From Periweissella fabalis (lineage in GTDB: Bacteria; Bacillota; Bacilli; Lactobacillales; Lactobacillaceae): a DNA stretch of 64,000 bases. The notes under the pieces were generated by a model, which was given only the letters and a program-made list of their open reading frames with translations, did no database searches and was not told the DNA's origin. Where the stretch lies: the NCBI RefSeq assembly GCF_012396505.1, contig NZ_JAAXPN010000001.1, positions 496,001-560,000 of the forward strand, in the 5' to 3' direction. The position numbers were made by a program, and so were the translations under genes. Shown piece after piece: positions 34,591-43,013 of the stretch; position 1 is the stretch's first letter, and each line of letters opens with the position of its first letter.

Positions 34591-37113
34591 TTAATTACCT
34601 ATTAATTCAATATCACTAGTATCACTTAACACTTTCTGCAATGCTTTAAACATCATATTTAACGAAAGCGTATATGCACACCGATGCTTACTAAAATCAT
34701 CAAATAATGGGGTTAATACAGCATTACATAATGTCCATGGATCAGTATATTGATAAAGCGCTCTTGCGAGGTGTCCAGATTGATCTCTAACAAGATCAGT
34801 AACTAGTTGTCGTGCTTCAATAGGTAAAATAAAGTATTCTCGAGCGAGATTTACAAATTGTTCCCTAGCCACTTCAATTATGAATTCTGCATCAGTTAAT
34901 GTAAATTGTTTCAATGGCGATGGTATACCTCCAAAATGTTCATTGGCTTTTTTGAGTCTATCGTATAAAATGGCAGCACTTATCCGCCCTTTAAACAAAA
35001 TAGCAACATCATCTATATCGATATAATCAACGCTAGGTACCTTTTTCATAATTTGGCACCTCAATTCCATCCCGCGTGGACTTAAACTGCTCAATCCAAG
35101 TATTTCTTTTAAAACCTTAACGCTATCTGCATCTTCTAATAAACTAAAAGCTAATTTTGAATCACTAAATAAATTTGTACTTAAGCCAAGTTGTCTAATC
35201 TCAGCACTTAAAAGATCTTTAACAAAATTAAATCCGTCTGCTTTTAATCCCAAGTATGCCGTATTTAAAAGAGCTTTTTCTTTATCTGTACCATACCAGC
35301 GGCTAATTACATATGCAACAGCTAAGCTAATTGATATGTTCTGCTTAGCACTAATTGTTTCTTCCACTTCGTTATATTTTATTAGATCTATATTCCCATT
35401 TACTGCCAAATGAAATACTTGATCGTAAGAAAAAAAGCCTTTAGCTATTATCTTTTTAGCAAAATCAATATTATCAATGGATGGAATATCACCATTCTTT
35501 ATCCGTTCTGACATTAATTCAATAGCTTGTGTATACTGATCAAATGGCACCTCTATTTGCATTAAGCAACCTTTTGAATCCCAATATCTAAACTGTCCCT
35601 CATCAAAAGCATCATTAATAACCTCATGAACATTTGCAAAATATTTACCAGGAACTTTGTTAAAATATTTTTCTTTTTCCTCGTCAAATTCAGAGAATAA
35701 AGTTAAATTTTCTAATTCATTATCTCCCAAGAAAATCAAATTTTCGGTACTATTTATTGTGTTAATTAACCTAATTGAAATGATACCGTTTCTATCAACA
35801 CTTACTTCCAATTCATACTGATTTTCATCTAAATCTAAGAAAAAATCAACCGAATTAAGCACTCCTAATACATTTAATTGATTAGCACCTTGTAGAAACG
35901 TTAGCTGCTCGACATTCTTTTTATTAATCACTATTTTTGGTGCCACATTGGGTATGATTGTATTACTACTTATTAACTTAACAAAACTACCATTACTTTG
36001 TTCAAGAACAACTGACATTGCTGTAATATCTATTACTGTAATGTCTTTATTCAACGTATTCGTTAAAATTGCGGCTTGAATAGCTGTTCCTTTCAAAGCC
36101 ATTACTTGATCATCAATAACCGTCACATTAGTGTTACCTGAAGTAATAAGTGTTTCCTTTATAAGCGGAACTTGGCTACCACCACCAGCAAGCAAGATAT
36201 TATCCACCTCACTAATTAAATAACTTGCATCTTTACACAACCTCTCGATAGGTTGTTTTAGTTCATTTATTAATGATGCTACTAATGTGTTAAAATGCGA
36301 ACGTGATAAACAAGTGTCAATATCAAGTGATTGATTACCATTATTTGTAACGGCTACAACTTTAATATTTGTTTCTTCTTTTTCAGAAAGTTCAATCTTA
36401 GCATTTTCAGCAGCAACTGTAAGACGTTTAATTACATTACTGTCATTTGATAGATCAATTGCGTGCTTACTATAAAAATCTTGTACTAACCATTCAACAA
36501 TTCGATCATCAAAATCATCACTACCAAGACAATTACTACCACTAGAAGCTACTACTTCAATAACATCATTATTTATCTCAACTAACGATACATCATACAT
36601 TCCAGCACCAATACTATAAAAGATATTTAACTCATTAGCTTGGAATTTCTTTTGCTCAGCATACGCTAATGCAATTGCAGTTGATTCATTGATTAAATTA
36701 ACTTTCTCAAAACCAGCTATAGTAGCTGCTTGCTTCAATGCTTTCCTTTGCACATCATTAAACATTACTGGTACGGTTATTACAGTCTCAGTGATACTTT
36801 CCCCTAATTCAAATTCAGCTGTTTCCTTTAGATCCTTTAGAATTAGTGCTGCAATCTCCACAGGTTTATAGAATTTATCATCAATCATTATTCGATAATT
36901 TTGTTCTCCCAAATGGCGTTTGATTGACTTAATAACATGTCGCTTAGTAAAAGTATATTTAGGTATGTCATTACCAATAATTGGTTGCTTTCCCAAAGCT
37001 ACTCGTGAAGAAATTATCATATCTTTTGCACCACTTTTAATAACTTGTGGCATGTTGTGTGTAAATACTGCAATTCCTGAATCATATGTTCCAAAATCAA
37101 TTCCAATTAACAT
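34591..37113 (-). CDS. Hsp70/DnaK-like ATPase with novel C-terminal region
   Basis: In this 840-residue protein, residues 1 to about 370 are an actin-fold Hsp70 domain. It has IGIDFGTYDSG (phosphate 1), SIKRHLG (catalytic Lys), VPVMFNDVQRKAL, NLINESTAIALAYAE and ILLAGGGSQVPLI (adenosine). Phosphate-2 is degenerate: the usual DLGGGTFD reads SIGAGMYD, so Asp becomes Ser and Thr becomes Met. ATP hydrolysis may be weak, leaving a nucleotide sensor. A DnaK-like beta domain is only loosely visible, and the last 350 residues are alpha-helical and unlike DnaK. The ATG at 37113 follows GGGGAAG. Divergent from a WYL regulator. Confidence 0.8.
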   Translation of the reverse strand: MLIGIDFGTYDSGIAVFTHNMPQVIKSGAKDMIISSRVALGKQPIIGNDIPKYTFTKRHVIKSIKRHLGEQNYRIMIDDKFYKPVEIAALILKDLKETAEFELGESITETVITVPVMFNDVQRKALKQAATIAGFEKVNLINESTAIALAYAEQKKFQANELNIFYSIGAGMYDVSLVEINNDVIEVVASSGSNCLGSDDFDDRIVEWLVQDFYSKHAIDLSNDSNVIKRLTVAAENAKIELSEKEETNIKVVAVTNNGNQSLDIDTCLSRSHFNTLVASLINELKQPIERLCKDASYLISEVDNILLAGGGSQVPLIKETLITSGNTNVTVIDDQVMALKGTAIQAAILTNTLNKDITVIDITAMSVVLEQSNGSFVKLISSNTIIPNVAPKIVINKKNVEQLTFLQGANQLNVLGVLNSVDFFLDLDENQYELEVSVDRNGIISIRLINTINSTENLIFLGDNELENLTLFSEFDEEKEKYFNKVPGKYFANVHEVINDAFDEGQFRYWDSKGCLMQIEVPFDQYTQAIELMSERIKNGDIPSIDNIDFAKKIIAKGFFSYDQVFHLAVNGNIDLIKYNEVEETISAKQNISISLAVAYVISRWYGTDKEKALLNTAYLGLKADGFNFVKDLLSAEIRQLGLSTNLFSDSKLAFSLLEDADSVKVLKEILGLSSLSPRGMELRCQIMKKVPSVDYIDIDDVAILFKGRISAAILYDRLKKANEHFGGIPSPLKQFTLTDAEFIIEVAREQFVNLAREYFILPIEARQLVTDLVRDQSGHLARALYQYTDPWTLCNAVLTPLFDDFSKHRCAYTLSLNMMFKALQKVLSDTSDIELIGN

Positions 37114-37325
37114 AAAGCTTCCCCATTTATATGTATCCTTATTCTGCATTAAAGGCTATCATTTTCCCTTAAAAATTATTATATTCTATTAATTATGTGT
37201 TACTATTTTTAAACAAGTTAGCCCGATATTATGTGTTATTTTAGCATAAAAATTAATTATTATTTATAGGTAATACATTATCACCACCTTTATTATATTT
37301 TACTATTTATTTAGTTTATTTAATA

Positions 37326-37360
37326 TTTAATAAATATTATTTATTAAATTATACTATAAT
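37326..37360. promoter_or_regulatory. WYL-regulator operator and promoter (candidate)
   Basis: A TTTAATAAA-TATTA-TTTATTAAA inverted repeat (37326-37348) directly precedes a TATAAT -10 box (37355-37360). It lies in the 338-bp gap between the divergent Hsp70-like and WYL genes. The overlap with the -35 region fits autorepression. The rest of the gap is AT-rich. Confidence 0.5.
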
Positions 37361-37451
37361 TAAGAACGTAAATTCGATAAATTACCATCTATAAATTATT
37401 AAATATGTTAAATTTATTCTTCTTTTTAGATATTATACGAGGTATTAAATT

Positions 37452-38408
37452 ATGATAATCAAAGATTCAAAACGACTCTTAAACTTGTTATTACGGCTTA
37501 TTGCAGGTGAAAAAATTGACCGTGACACATGGATTGAAACCAATGAGCTTAAGTTACGAACAGCACAAAATGATTTCAAAGATATTGAAAATGCTATAGG
37601 TAACGATCATCCATTATATGAAGTTGTACGTGCTAATAAAACAATATCGATTGTGCGCAAAAATGCTCTTGATGAAAAACATATTTTAATTATTAGTAAA
37701 TTAATACTAGCTTCCAGAGCATTCGTAAATGTAGAAAAAAGCACTTTAATTAGTAATTTACTGCTATTAACGAATAATCAAAACGTCAAAATCATTCGTC
37801 ATAGTCTAGCAAACGAGACAAATGATTACAAGGCATTACAACACAATCGTCCACTAATTAATTTAATTTGGCAATTTACAATATGGATTGAAACACGTCA
37901 AGTATTATCTTTTGATTATAAAAAAATGGATCATACTACTAAATCATATATTGGATTACCTATTGGTTTATTTTTTGATACATACTATTTCTATGTCATA
38001 ATGCAACGAGAAAAAGACGGTAAAAATTTTCAAGCATTCCATCGTATTGATCGCTTCAGTAATCTTTGGCCTAATAATAAAGTTAAAATAATTCATCCCG
38101 CAAGTCTAAATACCCTAGAAGAAAATAAAATTCGGGCAACTAATAATTTAATGCAACTTGGCTATACAATTCCGATTGAGTTTGATTTTACCGGGAATCC
38201 TGAAGCAGCTCTTGATAAATTTCCAGACGCAATTATTTCTGATAAGCAGATACCTAATGGTGTGCACATCAAAATACCAAATGCTAATAAAAAAGGGGCT
38301 ATGATGTGGTTTTTAAGTCAAGGTTCCCATGTCAAAGTAACAAGTCCAGCTTCTTTAATTACCGATATTCGTAATGAAATCGACGCTCTTCAAAAAATGT
38401 ATAACTAA
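37452..38408 (+). CDS. WYL-domain transcriptional regulator
   Basis: Residues 1-90 of this 318-residue protein form a winged-helix-like DNA-binding region: LLNLLLRLIAGEKIDRDTWIETN is the HTH. The central part has QVLSFDYKK ... YIGLPIGLFFDTYYFYVIMQ ... FQAFHRIDRF, the WYL pattern of strand, tyrosine-rich strand and R-I-D-R. The C-terminus resembles a WCX extension. WYL regulators often repress phage-defence genes and sense nucleic acid ligands. Divergent from the Hsp70-like gene. CGAGGT precedes the ATG. Confidence 0.85.
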   Translation: MIIKDSKRLLNLLLRLIAGEKIDRDTWIETNELKLRTAQNDFKDIENAIGNDHPLYEVVRANKTISIVRKNALDEKHILIISKLILASRAFVNVEKSTLISNLLLLTNNQNVKIIRHSLANETNDYKALQHNRPLINLIWQFTIWIETRQVLSFDYKKMDHTTKSYIGLPIGLFFDTYYFYVIMQREKDGKNFQAFHRIDRFSNLWPNNKVKIIHPASLNTLEENKIRATNNLMQLGYTIPIEFDFTGNPEAALDKFPDAIISDKQIPNGVHIKIPNANKKGAMMWFLSQGSHVKVTSPASLITDIRNEIDALQKMYN

Positions 38409-38446
38409 AATAGTAAGCTTACCATGTAGTAAGCTTACTATTTTAG
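38405..38446. terminator. Bidirectional terminator after the WYL gene
   Basis: Perfect 18-base arms CTAAAATAGTAAGCTTAC and complement with a 6-nt loop, overlapping the stop codon. Confidence 0.88.
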
Positions 38447-38503
38447 TGTGCAATATATTTGCACTTTTTATTCATTTCACCATTATCTATCATATTTTAT
38501 ACT

Positions 38504-39409
38504 TTACATACTCATTAAATATCGCCCTGAGTCGATCTTTTTAAACTTAACTACCTCCTTATTAGCTGTTATTAATTGCTTTTTACTAATTGGTTGTGTC
38601 GTTTCAATTCCTAGGGACTGTTTAACAAATTCGAAAATACTTCCAGTTAAAAATTGAAGTGTGGTGTCTAAATTAGTTTGAACTACTTTGGCAACATATA
38701 CTTGTCCAGTTTGTGTCTCTACAATAAAAGATTCTGCCGGAAATATTTCTTTAAAAATCGGGCTTCCCTTTGTTTCAAGTAAACAAGGTACTTTATTTTC
38801 ATACCATGCATTAATTCCTTCTCTAAACCAAGTTTGTGTTTGACCAATCCATGGGCCGCGCATAATTGGAATTGAAATATCATTTATACTTGATTTATCA
38901 TCCATTTTTATTGGTAATACTTGGCCTATTTTTTTATCATTAATCATCATTTCAATCAAATTATCTCGATTAAAACTAAAAACTTTTTGTTGAATCCTTA
39001 GACAAATATTCAATCGATTGGTTAATACTTCTGATAAATAATAATCTGAAATTAATTCATAAATTCCTTGAAGACTTGCTTGATCTACTTCCCCTAAAAA
39101 TGGAATTTCCCATTCCTTTTCACCTACTTCAACAGTCGTCACAGGAAAAGACTGTAAATCTGTTAATGCGGTTAAATAGTCTAAATCAATATTAGTAAAT
39201 GCATCCGATGTAATTTCCAATATTGCTTGGAGATAATCAATTGGTAATTCACCACGTTTACACCATTTAGTATAAATATTGACTTTAACGTAATCTAAAT
39301 TATCTGCCATTGCTTGATTAAGTATAGTAATTAAGTGAGCCCTGCTACCTTTCTTTATTTTCCATAGCCATTGTAAAATCATTTTCATATCTATTAAATC
39401 TTTCGTCAT
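38504..39409 (-). CDS. Protein with C-terminal B3/NgoFVII-like domain (candidate DNA-binding)
   Basis: The protein has 301 residues. The last 130 (GINAWYENKVPCLLE ... FIVETQTGQVYVAKV ... GSIFEFVKQSLGI ... FKKIDSGRYLMSM) align by eye with the C-terminus of the 41310-42992 protein. They also match the general layout of NgoFVII-type B3-like DNA-binding domains: strand, TDDG-like turn, LGxYxRxRLG helix, then a KIDxxxYxMDF end. The N-terminus has a possible helix-turn-helix (YVKVNIYTKWCKRGELPIDY). Start by ATG at 39409 behind AAGGAG. It lies near the Hsp70/WYL pair. Function unknown; DNA binding is inferred. Confidence 0.55.
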   Translation of the reverse strand: MTKDLIDMKMILQWLWKIKKGSRAHLITILNQAMADNLDYVKVNIYTKWCKRGELPIDYLQAILEITSDAFTNIDLDYLTALTDLQSFPVTTVEVGEKEWEIPFLGEVDQASLQGIYELISDYYLSEVLTNRLNICLRIQQKVFSFNRDNLIEMMINDKKIGQVLPIKMDDKSSINDISIPIMRGPWIGQTQTWFREGINAWYENKVPCLLETKGSPIFKEIFPAESFIVETQTGQVYVAKVVQTNLDTTLQFLTGSIFEFVKQSLGIETTQPISKKQLITANKEVVKFKKIDSGRYLMSM

Positions 39410-39550
39410 CAATCACGACTCCTTTTCGAAATATAGATAACTTTCTTTTTTTGAAAGTTAATATTATTGCATAATTAAATATACCCTAAACAACATATTA
39501 GTACAACTGTTTTTGAAATATTTTTATATTTCAAAAAAACGATGATAAAA

Positions 39551-39606
39551 AAACGTAAAATCAAACTTTTTAAATTAGTTAATAGTTGATTTTACGATTA
39601 TTTTTT
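39551..39606. terminator. Terminator of ABC-F gene 1
   Basis: CGTAAAATCAA / TTGATTTTACG arms around a 21-nt loop, flanked by A- and T-runs on both strands. Confidence 0.75.
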
Positions 39607-41146
39607 ATTTTAAAGACAATGCAGCGACATCAATTTCCCACGGTAACCAATCACGGAAAAATTCACCTTCATGACTTACCAAAATTAAATTACCTTCAAA
39701 ACGAATCAAAGCTTTCTTTAAGGCTTGTTTAGTATCTTCATCTAGGTGATTAGTTGGCTCATCCATAAGTAAGAAGTTACTTGGAACAAGTTCCATCATA
39801 GCTAGTTTAACTTTGGTCTGTTCACCACCAGATAATAAATGCATTTCTTTTTGTGCATTTGCTGCATTTATTCCGGCAGCTCCTAATCGTTGCCGTGCCA
39901 TGCGTGGCTCCAATTTAGGAAAAGCATCTGCCATTACTTCAAGTGGTGTCATTTTATCATTCGCCCAATCTAAATCTTGGTTAAAATAATTGACTTTTAC
40001 AGCTGGTGCAAAATTACTTTCACCATTAAGCGGTTCAATTAGTCCCAAAATTGATTTAATCAAGGTTGATTTTCCGGCTCCATTAAAGCCTTTAAGAAGT
40101 AATTTTTGCCCATGTGTCATCGCAAAACTAACAGGACTTAATAACGCATGTGTGTAACCCACTGTTAAATGCTTAACTTGCAATACTTCCTGAGATTGCA
40201 TTGGAACGTATGGAAAATCAAAACTTGCGTGCAACTCTTCATCTGGTGCCTCGATTACTTCCATTTTTTCAAGCATTTTTTCACGTGATCGTGCTTGCTT
40301 AGATTTTGAACCAGCTTTGTTCTTGCTAATAAATTTTTCTGCTTTGGCAATTACAGCTTGTTGCTTTTCAAAATTTCGAAGTTGTTGTTCACGCTTCTCA
40401 GCTTTTTGTCGCATTGCTTGTTGGAAACTACCGCGGTATTTAGTTATTTTCCCAAAAGCAATATCTGCAATTGTATTAGTTACTTGTTCTAAAAACTCAT
40501 AATCATGAGAGATAATAATCGCGCTACCATCAAAGCCTTGTAAAAATTCAACCAACCATTCAATATGTGCAGTATCCAAATTATTAGTTGGTTCATCCAA
40601 AATTATGACATCATCATTTTCCAATAACAATTTAGCTAAAATAACTTTAGAACGTTGACCACCTGACATTTGGCCCGTTAAATGGTCAGCACCTATCGAA
40701 TTTAATCCCAATCCAGTAACCACTTTGTCAATTTTAGTATCAAGTTCATAAAAATTAGCAGTTTCCAATTGTTCTTGTAGTTGACCAGCTTTAACTAGTA
40801 ATTCTTCATCAGCACTTTCACTATATTGAGCATATAGATCATTAATCTGCGCTTCTTTGTCAAATAATTCTTTAAAAGCAGTTTGCAGAAATTGATACAT
40901 CGTTAAATCGGCGGGTACTTCAGCGTATTGATCTAAGTAACCAACTTTTAGATTTTTCTGCCAGTTAATCATCCCTGTAACAGGTAATGTTTGGCCTGTT
41001 AAGATTTTAATTAAGGTTGATTTACCTGCCCCATTTTGACCAACGATTCCCATGTGTTCGTGCTTATTTAATTGAAATTCTGCGTCTTCATACAGTTGTT
41101 TATCTGCAAAACTCATTGATAAACCACTAACTTCTAATAATGCCAT
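39605..41146 (-). CDS. ABC-F ATPase, paralog 1
   Basis: This 513-residue protein carries two ABC domains in one chain and no membrane segment. Domain 1 has GQNGAGKSTLIK, the signature MSGGQRSK, and VIILDEPTNNLD. Domain 2 has GFNGAGKSTLIK, LSGGEQTK, and FLLMDEPTNHLD. The middle linker is charged and helical (QQAVIAKAEKFISKN ... RSREKML). ABC-F proteins bind ribosomes to rescue stalled translation or give antibiotic resistance. It has a close paralog at 43014 and is separated from it by a B3-like domain gene. Confidence 0.9.
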   Translation of the reverse strand: MALLEVSGLSMSFADKQLYEDAEFQLNKHEHMGIVGQNGAGKSTLIKILTGQTLPVTGMINWQKNLKVGYLDQYAEVPADLTMYQFLQTAFKELFDKEAQINDLYAQYSESADEELLVKAGQLQEQLETANFYELDTKIDKVVTGLGLNSIGADHLTGQMSGGQRSKVILAKLLLENDDVIILDEPTNNLDTAHIEWLVEFLQGFDGSAIIISHDYEFLEQVTNTIADIAFGKITKYRGSFQQAMRQKAEKREQQLRNFEKQQAVIAKAEKFISKNKAGSKSKQARSREKMLEKMEVIEAPDEELHASFDFPYVPMQSQEVLQVKHLTVGYTHALLSPVSFAMTHGQKLLLKGFNGAGKSTLIKSILGLIEPLNGESNFAPAVKVNYFNQDLDWANDKMTPLEVMADAFPKLEPRMARQRLGAAGINAANAQKEMHLLSGGEQTKVKLAMMELVPSNFLLMDEPTNHLDEDTKQALKKALIRFEGNLILVSHEGEFFRDWLPWEIDVAALSLK

Positions 41147-41236
41147 TTAACCCTCTTTCTCGTTATCAAACGTCCTCATATTCAATCCATGTTACGCTTT
41201 TATATTGATGATTTCAACCGTGGGTACTAAAACAAC

Positions 41237-41269
41237 AAAGAGGCCGAAGAAAACGTCTTCAGCCTCTTT
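41237..41269 (-). terminator. Terminator after the 41310-42992 gene
   Basis: AAAGAGGC-GAAGA / TCTTC-GCCTCTTT stem with one mismatch and a 5-nt loop. A T-rich end follows on the minus strand. Confidence 0.75.
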
Positions 41270-41309
41270 TGATATACTTTTGTATCTAGGCACCTTTGGT
41301 TATACTGCT

Positions 41310-42992
41310 TTATTTACCAAATTGTAGCGCATAATTACGCGCATCTAGACGTTCAAAACTCAGGGCCTGCGTCCCAAAACGTTTCAGATCTATTAAGGTA
41401 ATTACTGTTGCCGGAGCTAGTTTTAAACTCCGACGCACATAATCATAAATATTGCCCTCAATAAACTCAAGGCGGGCCTGCATCCCAGTCCCCGTTAATT
41501 GGGCCATTAATTTAGTGCCTTCAGGCGTATACAAAGTTACGACTTCATTGATCGGGAAATGGGCACCTAAATCAACCGATGGAATTTGGCTAATACATGG
41601 GGCATCCCCTTGTGTCCAGGCATTAATGCCAATTTTATCCCAGGCAAACTGATTACTATAGCGTCCACCAAGCATTAAATTAATTTTAAAACTTTCGTGA
41701 TATTGGTTATCTGGATGTGCCTGTAAAGCTTGTCGTTCAGCTAAATATGGGCCTAATTCTTGTTGCGTAATCCCGGTTGGAGCTTGCTCCATGGCTATTT
41801 CAAGTACTTGGGCTGGTGATAATGGGACTGCTTGTTGCCAATCACTTTCACTAGTAATTAATTGGATGATGGTCGCATTTAATTGTTCGAGAAAATCTTT
41901 AGCCACAGTCCGATTTTTACCATTCGGTACATTTTTAAGTGCTAGTTTAGTGCCTTGTTTATTGACTAATTCCTTAATGAGTTGCGTCGCTTTTTGATTA
42001 GCAACTAACACAATATTGTAGCCTTGAATTGCTGAGTTTGGTAACTTATAATCAACTAATTTAAGCCCAGTCCCATCAAAAATACCAACTCGGCCCGCCC
42101 CTAATTCATGATCAAGCGTCACATATGCATTAAATTGGACTTCTGGTTGATCAGTTAATTTAATTTCTCGTGGAATTCCACCTTTATATGATTGCAGATA
42201 TTGGGCTGCATGGATTGGATTACCGGTCGTTGTTTGTAATAAAGCTTTACGGTGATTTACCAATACATCCCGTAACGTCGTTTCATCAAAAATTTCACGC
42301 TTACCATCGATAATTATTGTTAGCACTAATTTTTGTTTCAAAATGGCTAACCAAAAATTTTCAAAGATCGTGGCAATTAAGCCTTGTGGTTCCGTAAAAG
42401 TCTTACGAACACATGGAATAACAATCCGCACCCCAGGTTTAGTTGGAGTAAATAATGCAGTTGATGGCGTTACCCCTTGGCGTAATTTACCTTTACCGCC
42501 ATACGTTTGACCATCAAGTTCATGATCAAGTAATTCCACCCAACTTTGTAGTTCAGTAATCGTGGCATCCGGTTGCATTGTTTGATAATACGCAATATTT
42601 AATTCTGACCCGGCCATTAATTCGCGTCGGACCGCCTTTTTTAACTGCGGTCCTTGGACATTGCTGGCTGTAATGATTAACGCTTGTACGTTTGGTAGCT
42701 GTTGCCAACGATCCATTTGGGCTACAACTCCGCCAGTATATGAATCTTGCACCGCTAAACTTTCGATATGTGTAAAAATTTCATCAAATCCTGGTAATTC
42801 GTTATGGTCAATTGCCGTTACATTCAAAGTTAATTCAATTGGTTGTTTAGAATTAATGGGGGTTGCTAATAACTGAGTTGCTAGTGCTCTTAACATTGAG
42901 GTAACCCCGGCTTGTTGGGCATCTAAAAGCGATTTGCTGAAAACGGTTTTAGTAATAGTCTTGCGTGTCTTAAATTTATAAAAGTTTTTCAC
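41310..42992 (-). CDS. 560-aa protein with C-terminal B3/NgoFVII-like domain; N-terminus possibly GHKL-like
   Basis: The C-terminal 130 residues of this 560-residue protein (GINAWTQGDAPCI ... VVTLYTPEGTKLMAQL ... GNIYDYVRRSLKL ... LIDLKRFGTQALSFERLDAR) resemble the B3-like DNA-binding part of NgoFVII-type restriction enzymes and the 38504 protein. The N-terminal 330 residues have an order (ALIITASNVQG, GGKGKL, VRIVIPCV, FENFWLAILKQKLVL) that faintly recalls GHKL ATPases used in defence genes. The asparagine box is missing, so this is a guess. It follows ABC-F paralog 2 by 21 bp and is surely co-transcribed with it. Function unknown. Confidence 0.5.
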   Translation of the reverse strand: MKNFYKFKTRKTITKTVFSKSLLDAQQAGVTSMLRALATQLLATPINSKQPIELTLNVTAIDHNELPGFDEIFTHIESLAVQDSYTGGVVAQMDRWQQLPNVQALIITASNVQGPQLKKAVRRELMAGSELNIAYYQTMQPDATITELQSWVELLDHELDGQTYGGKGKLRQGVTPSTALFTPTKPGVRIVIPCVRKTFTEPQGLIATIFENFWLAILKQKLVLTIIIDGKREIFDETTLRDVLVNHRKALLQTTTGNPIHAAQYLQSYKGGIPREIKLTDQPEVQFNAYVTLDHELGAGRVGIFDGTGLKLVDYKLPNSAIQGYNIVLVANQKATQLIKELVNKQGTKLALKNVPNGKNRTVAKDFLEQLNATIIQLITSESDWQQAVPLSPAQVLEIAMEQAPTGITQQELGPYLAERQALQAHPDNQYHESFKINLMLGGRYSNQFAWDKIGINAWTQGDAPCISQIPSVDLGAHFPINEVVTLYTPEGTKLMAQLTGTGMQARLEFIEGNIYDYVRRSLKLAPATVITLIDLKRFGTQALSFERLDARNYALQFGK

Positions 42993-43013
42993 GTTGCTGC
43001 CTCCTTGAAACTC

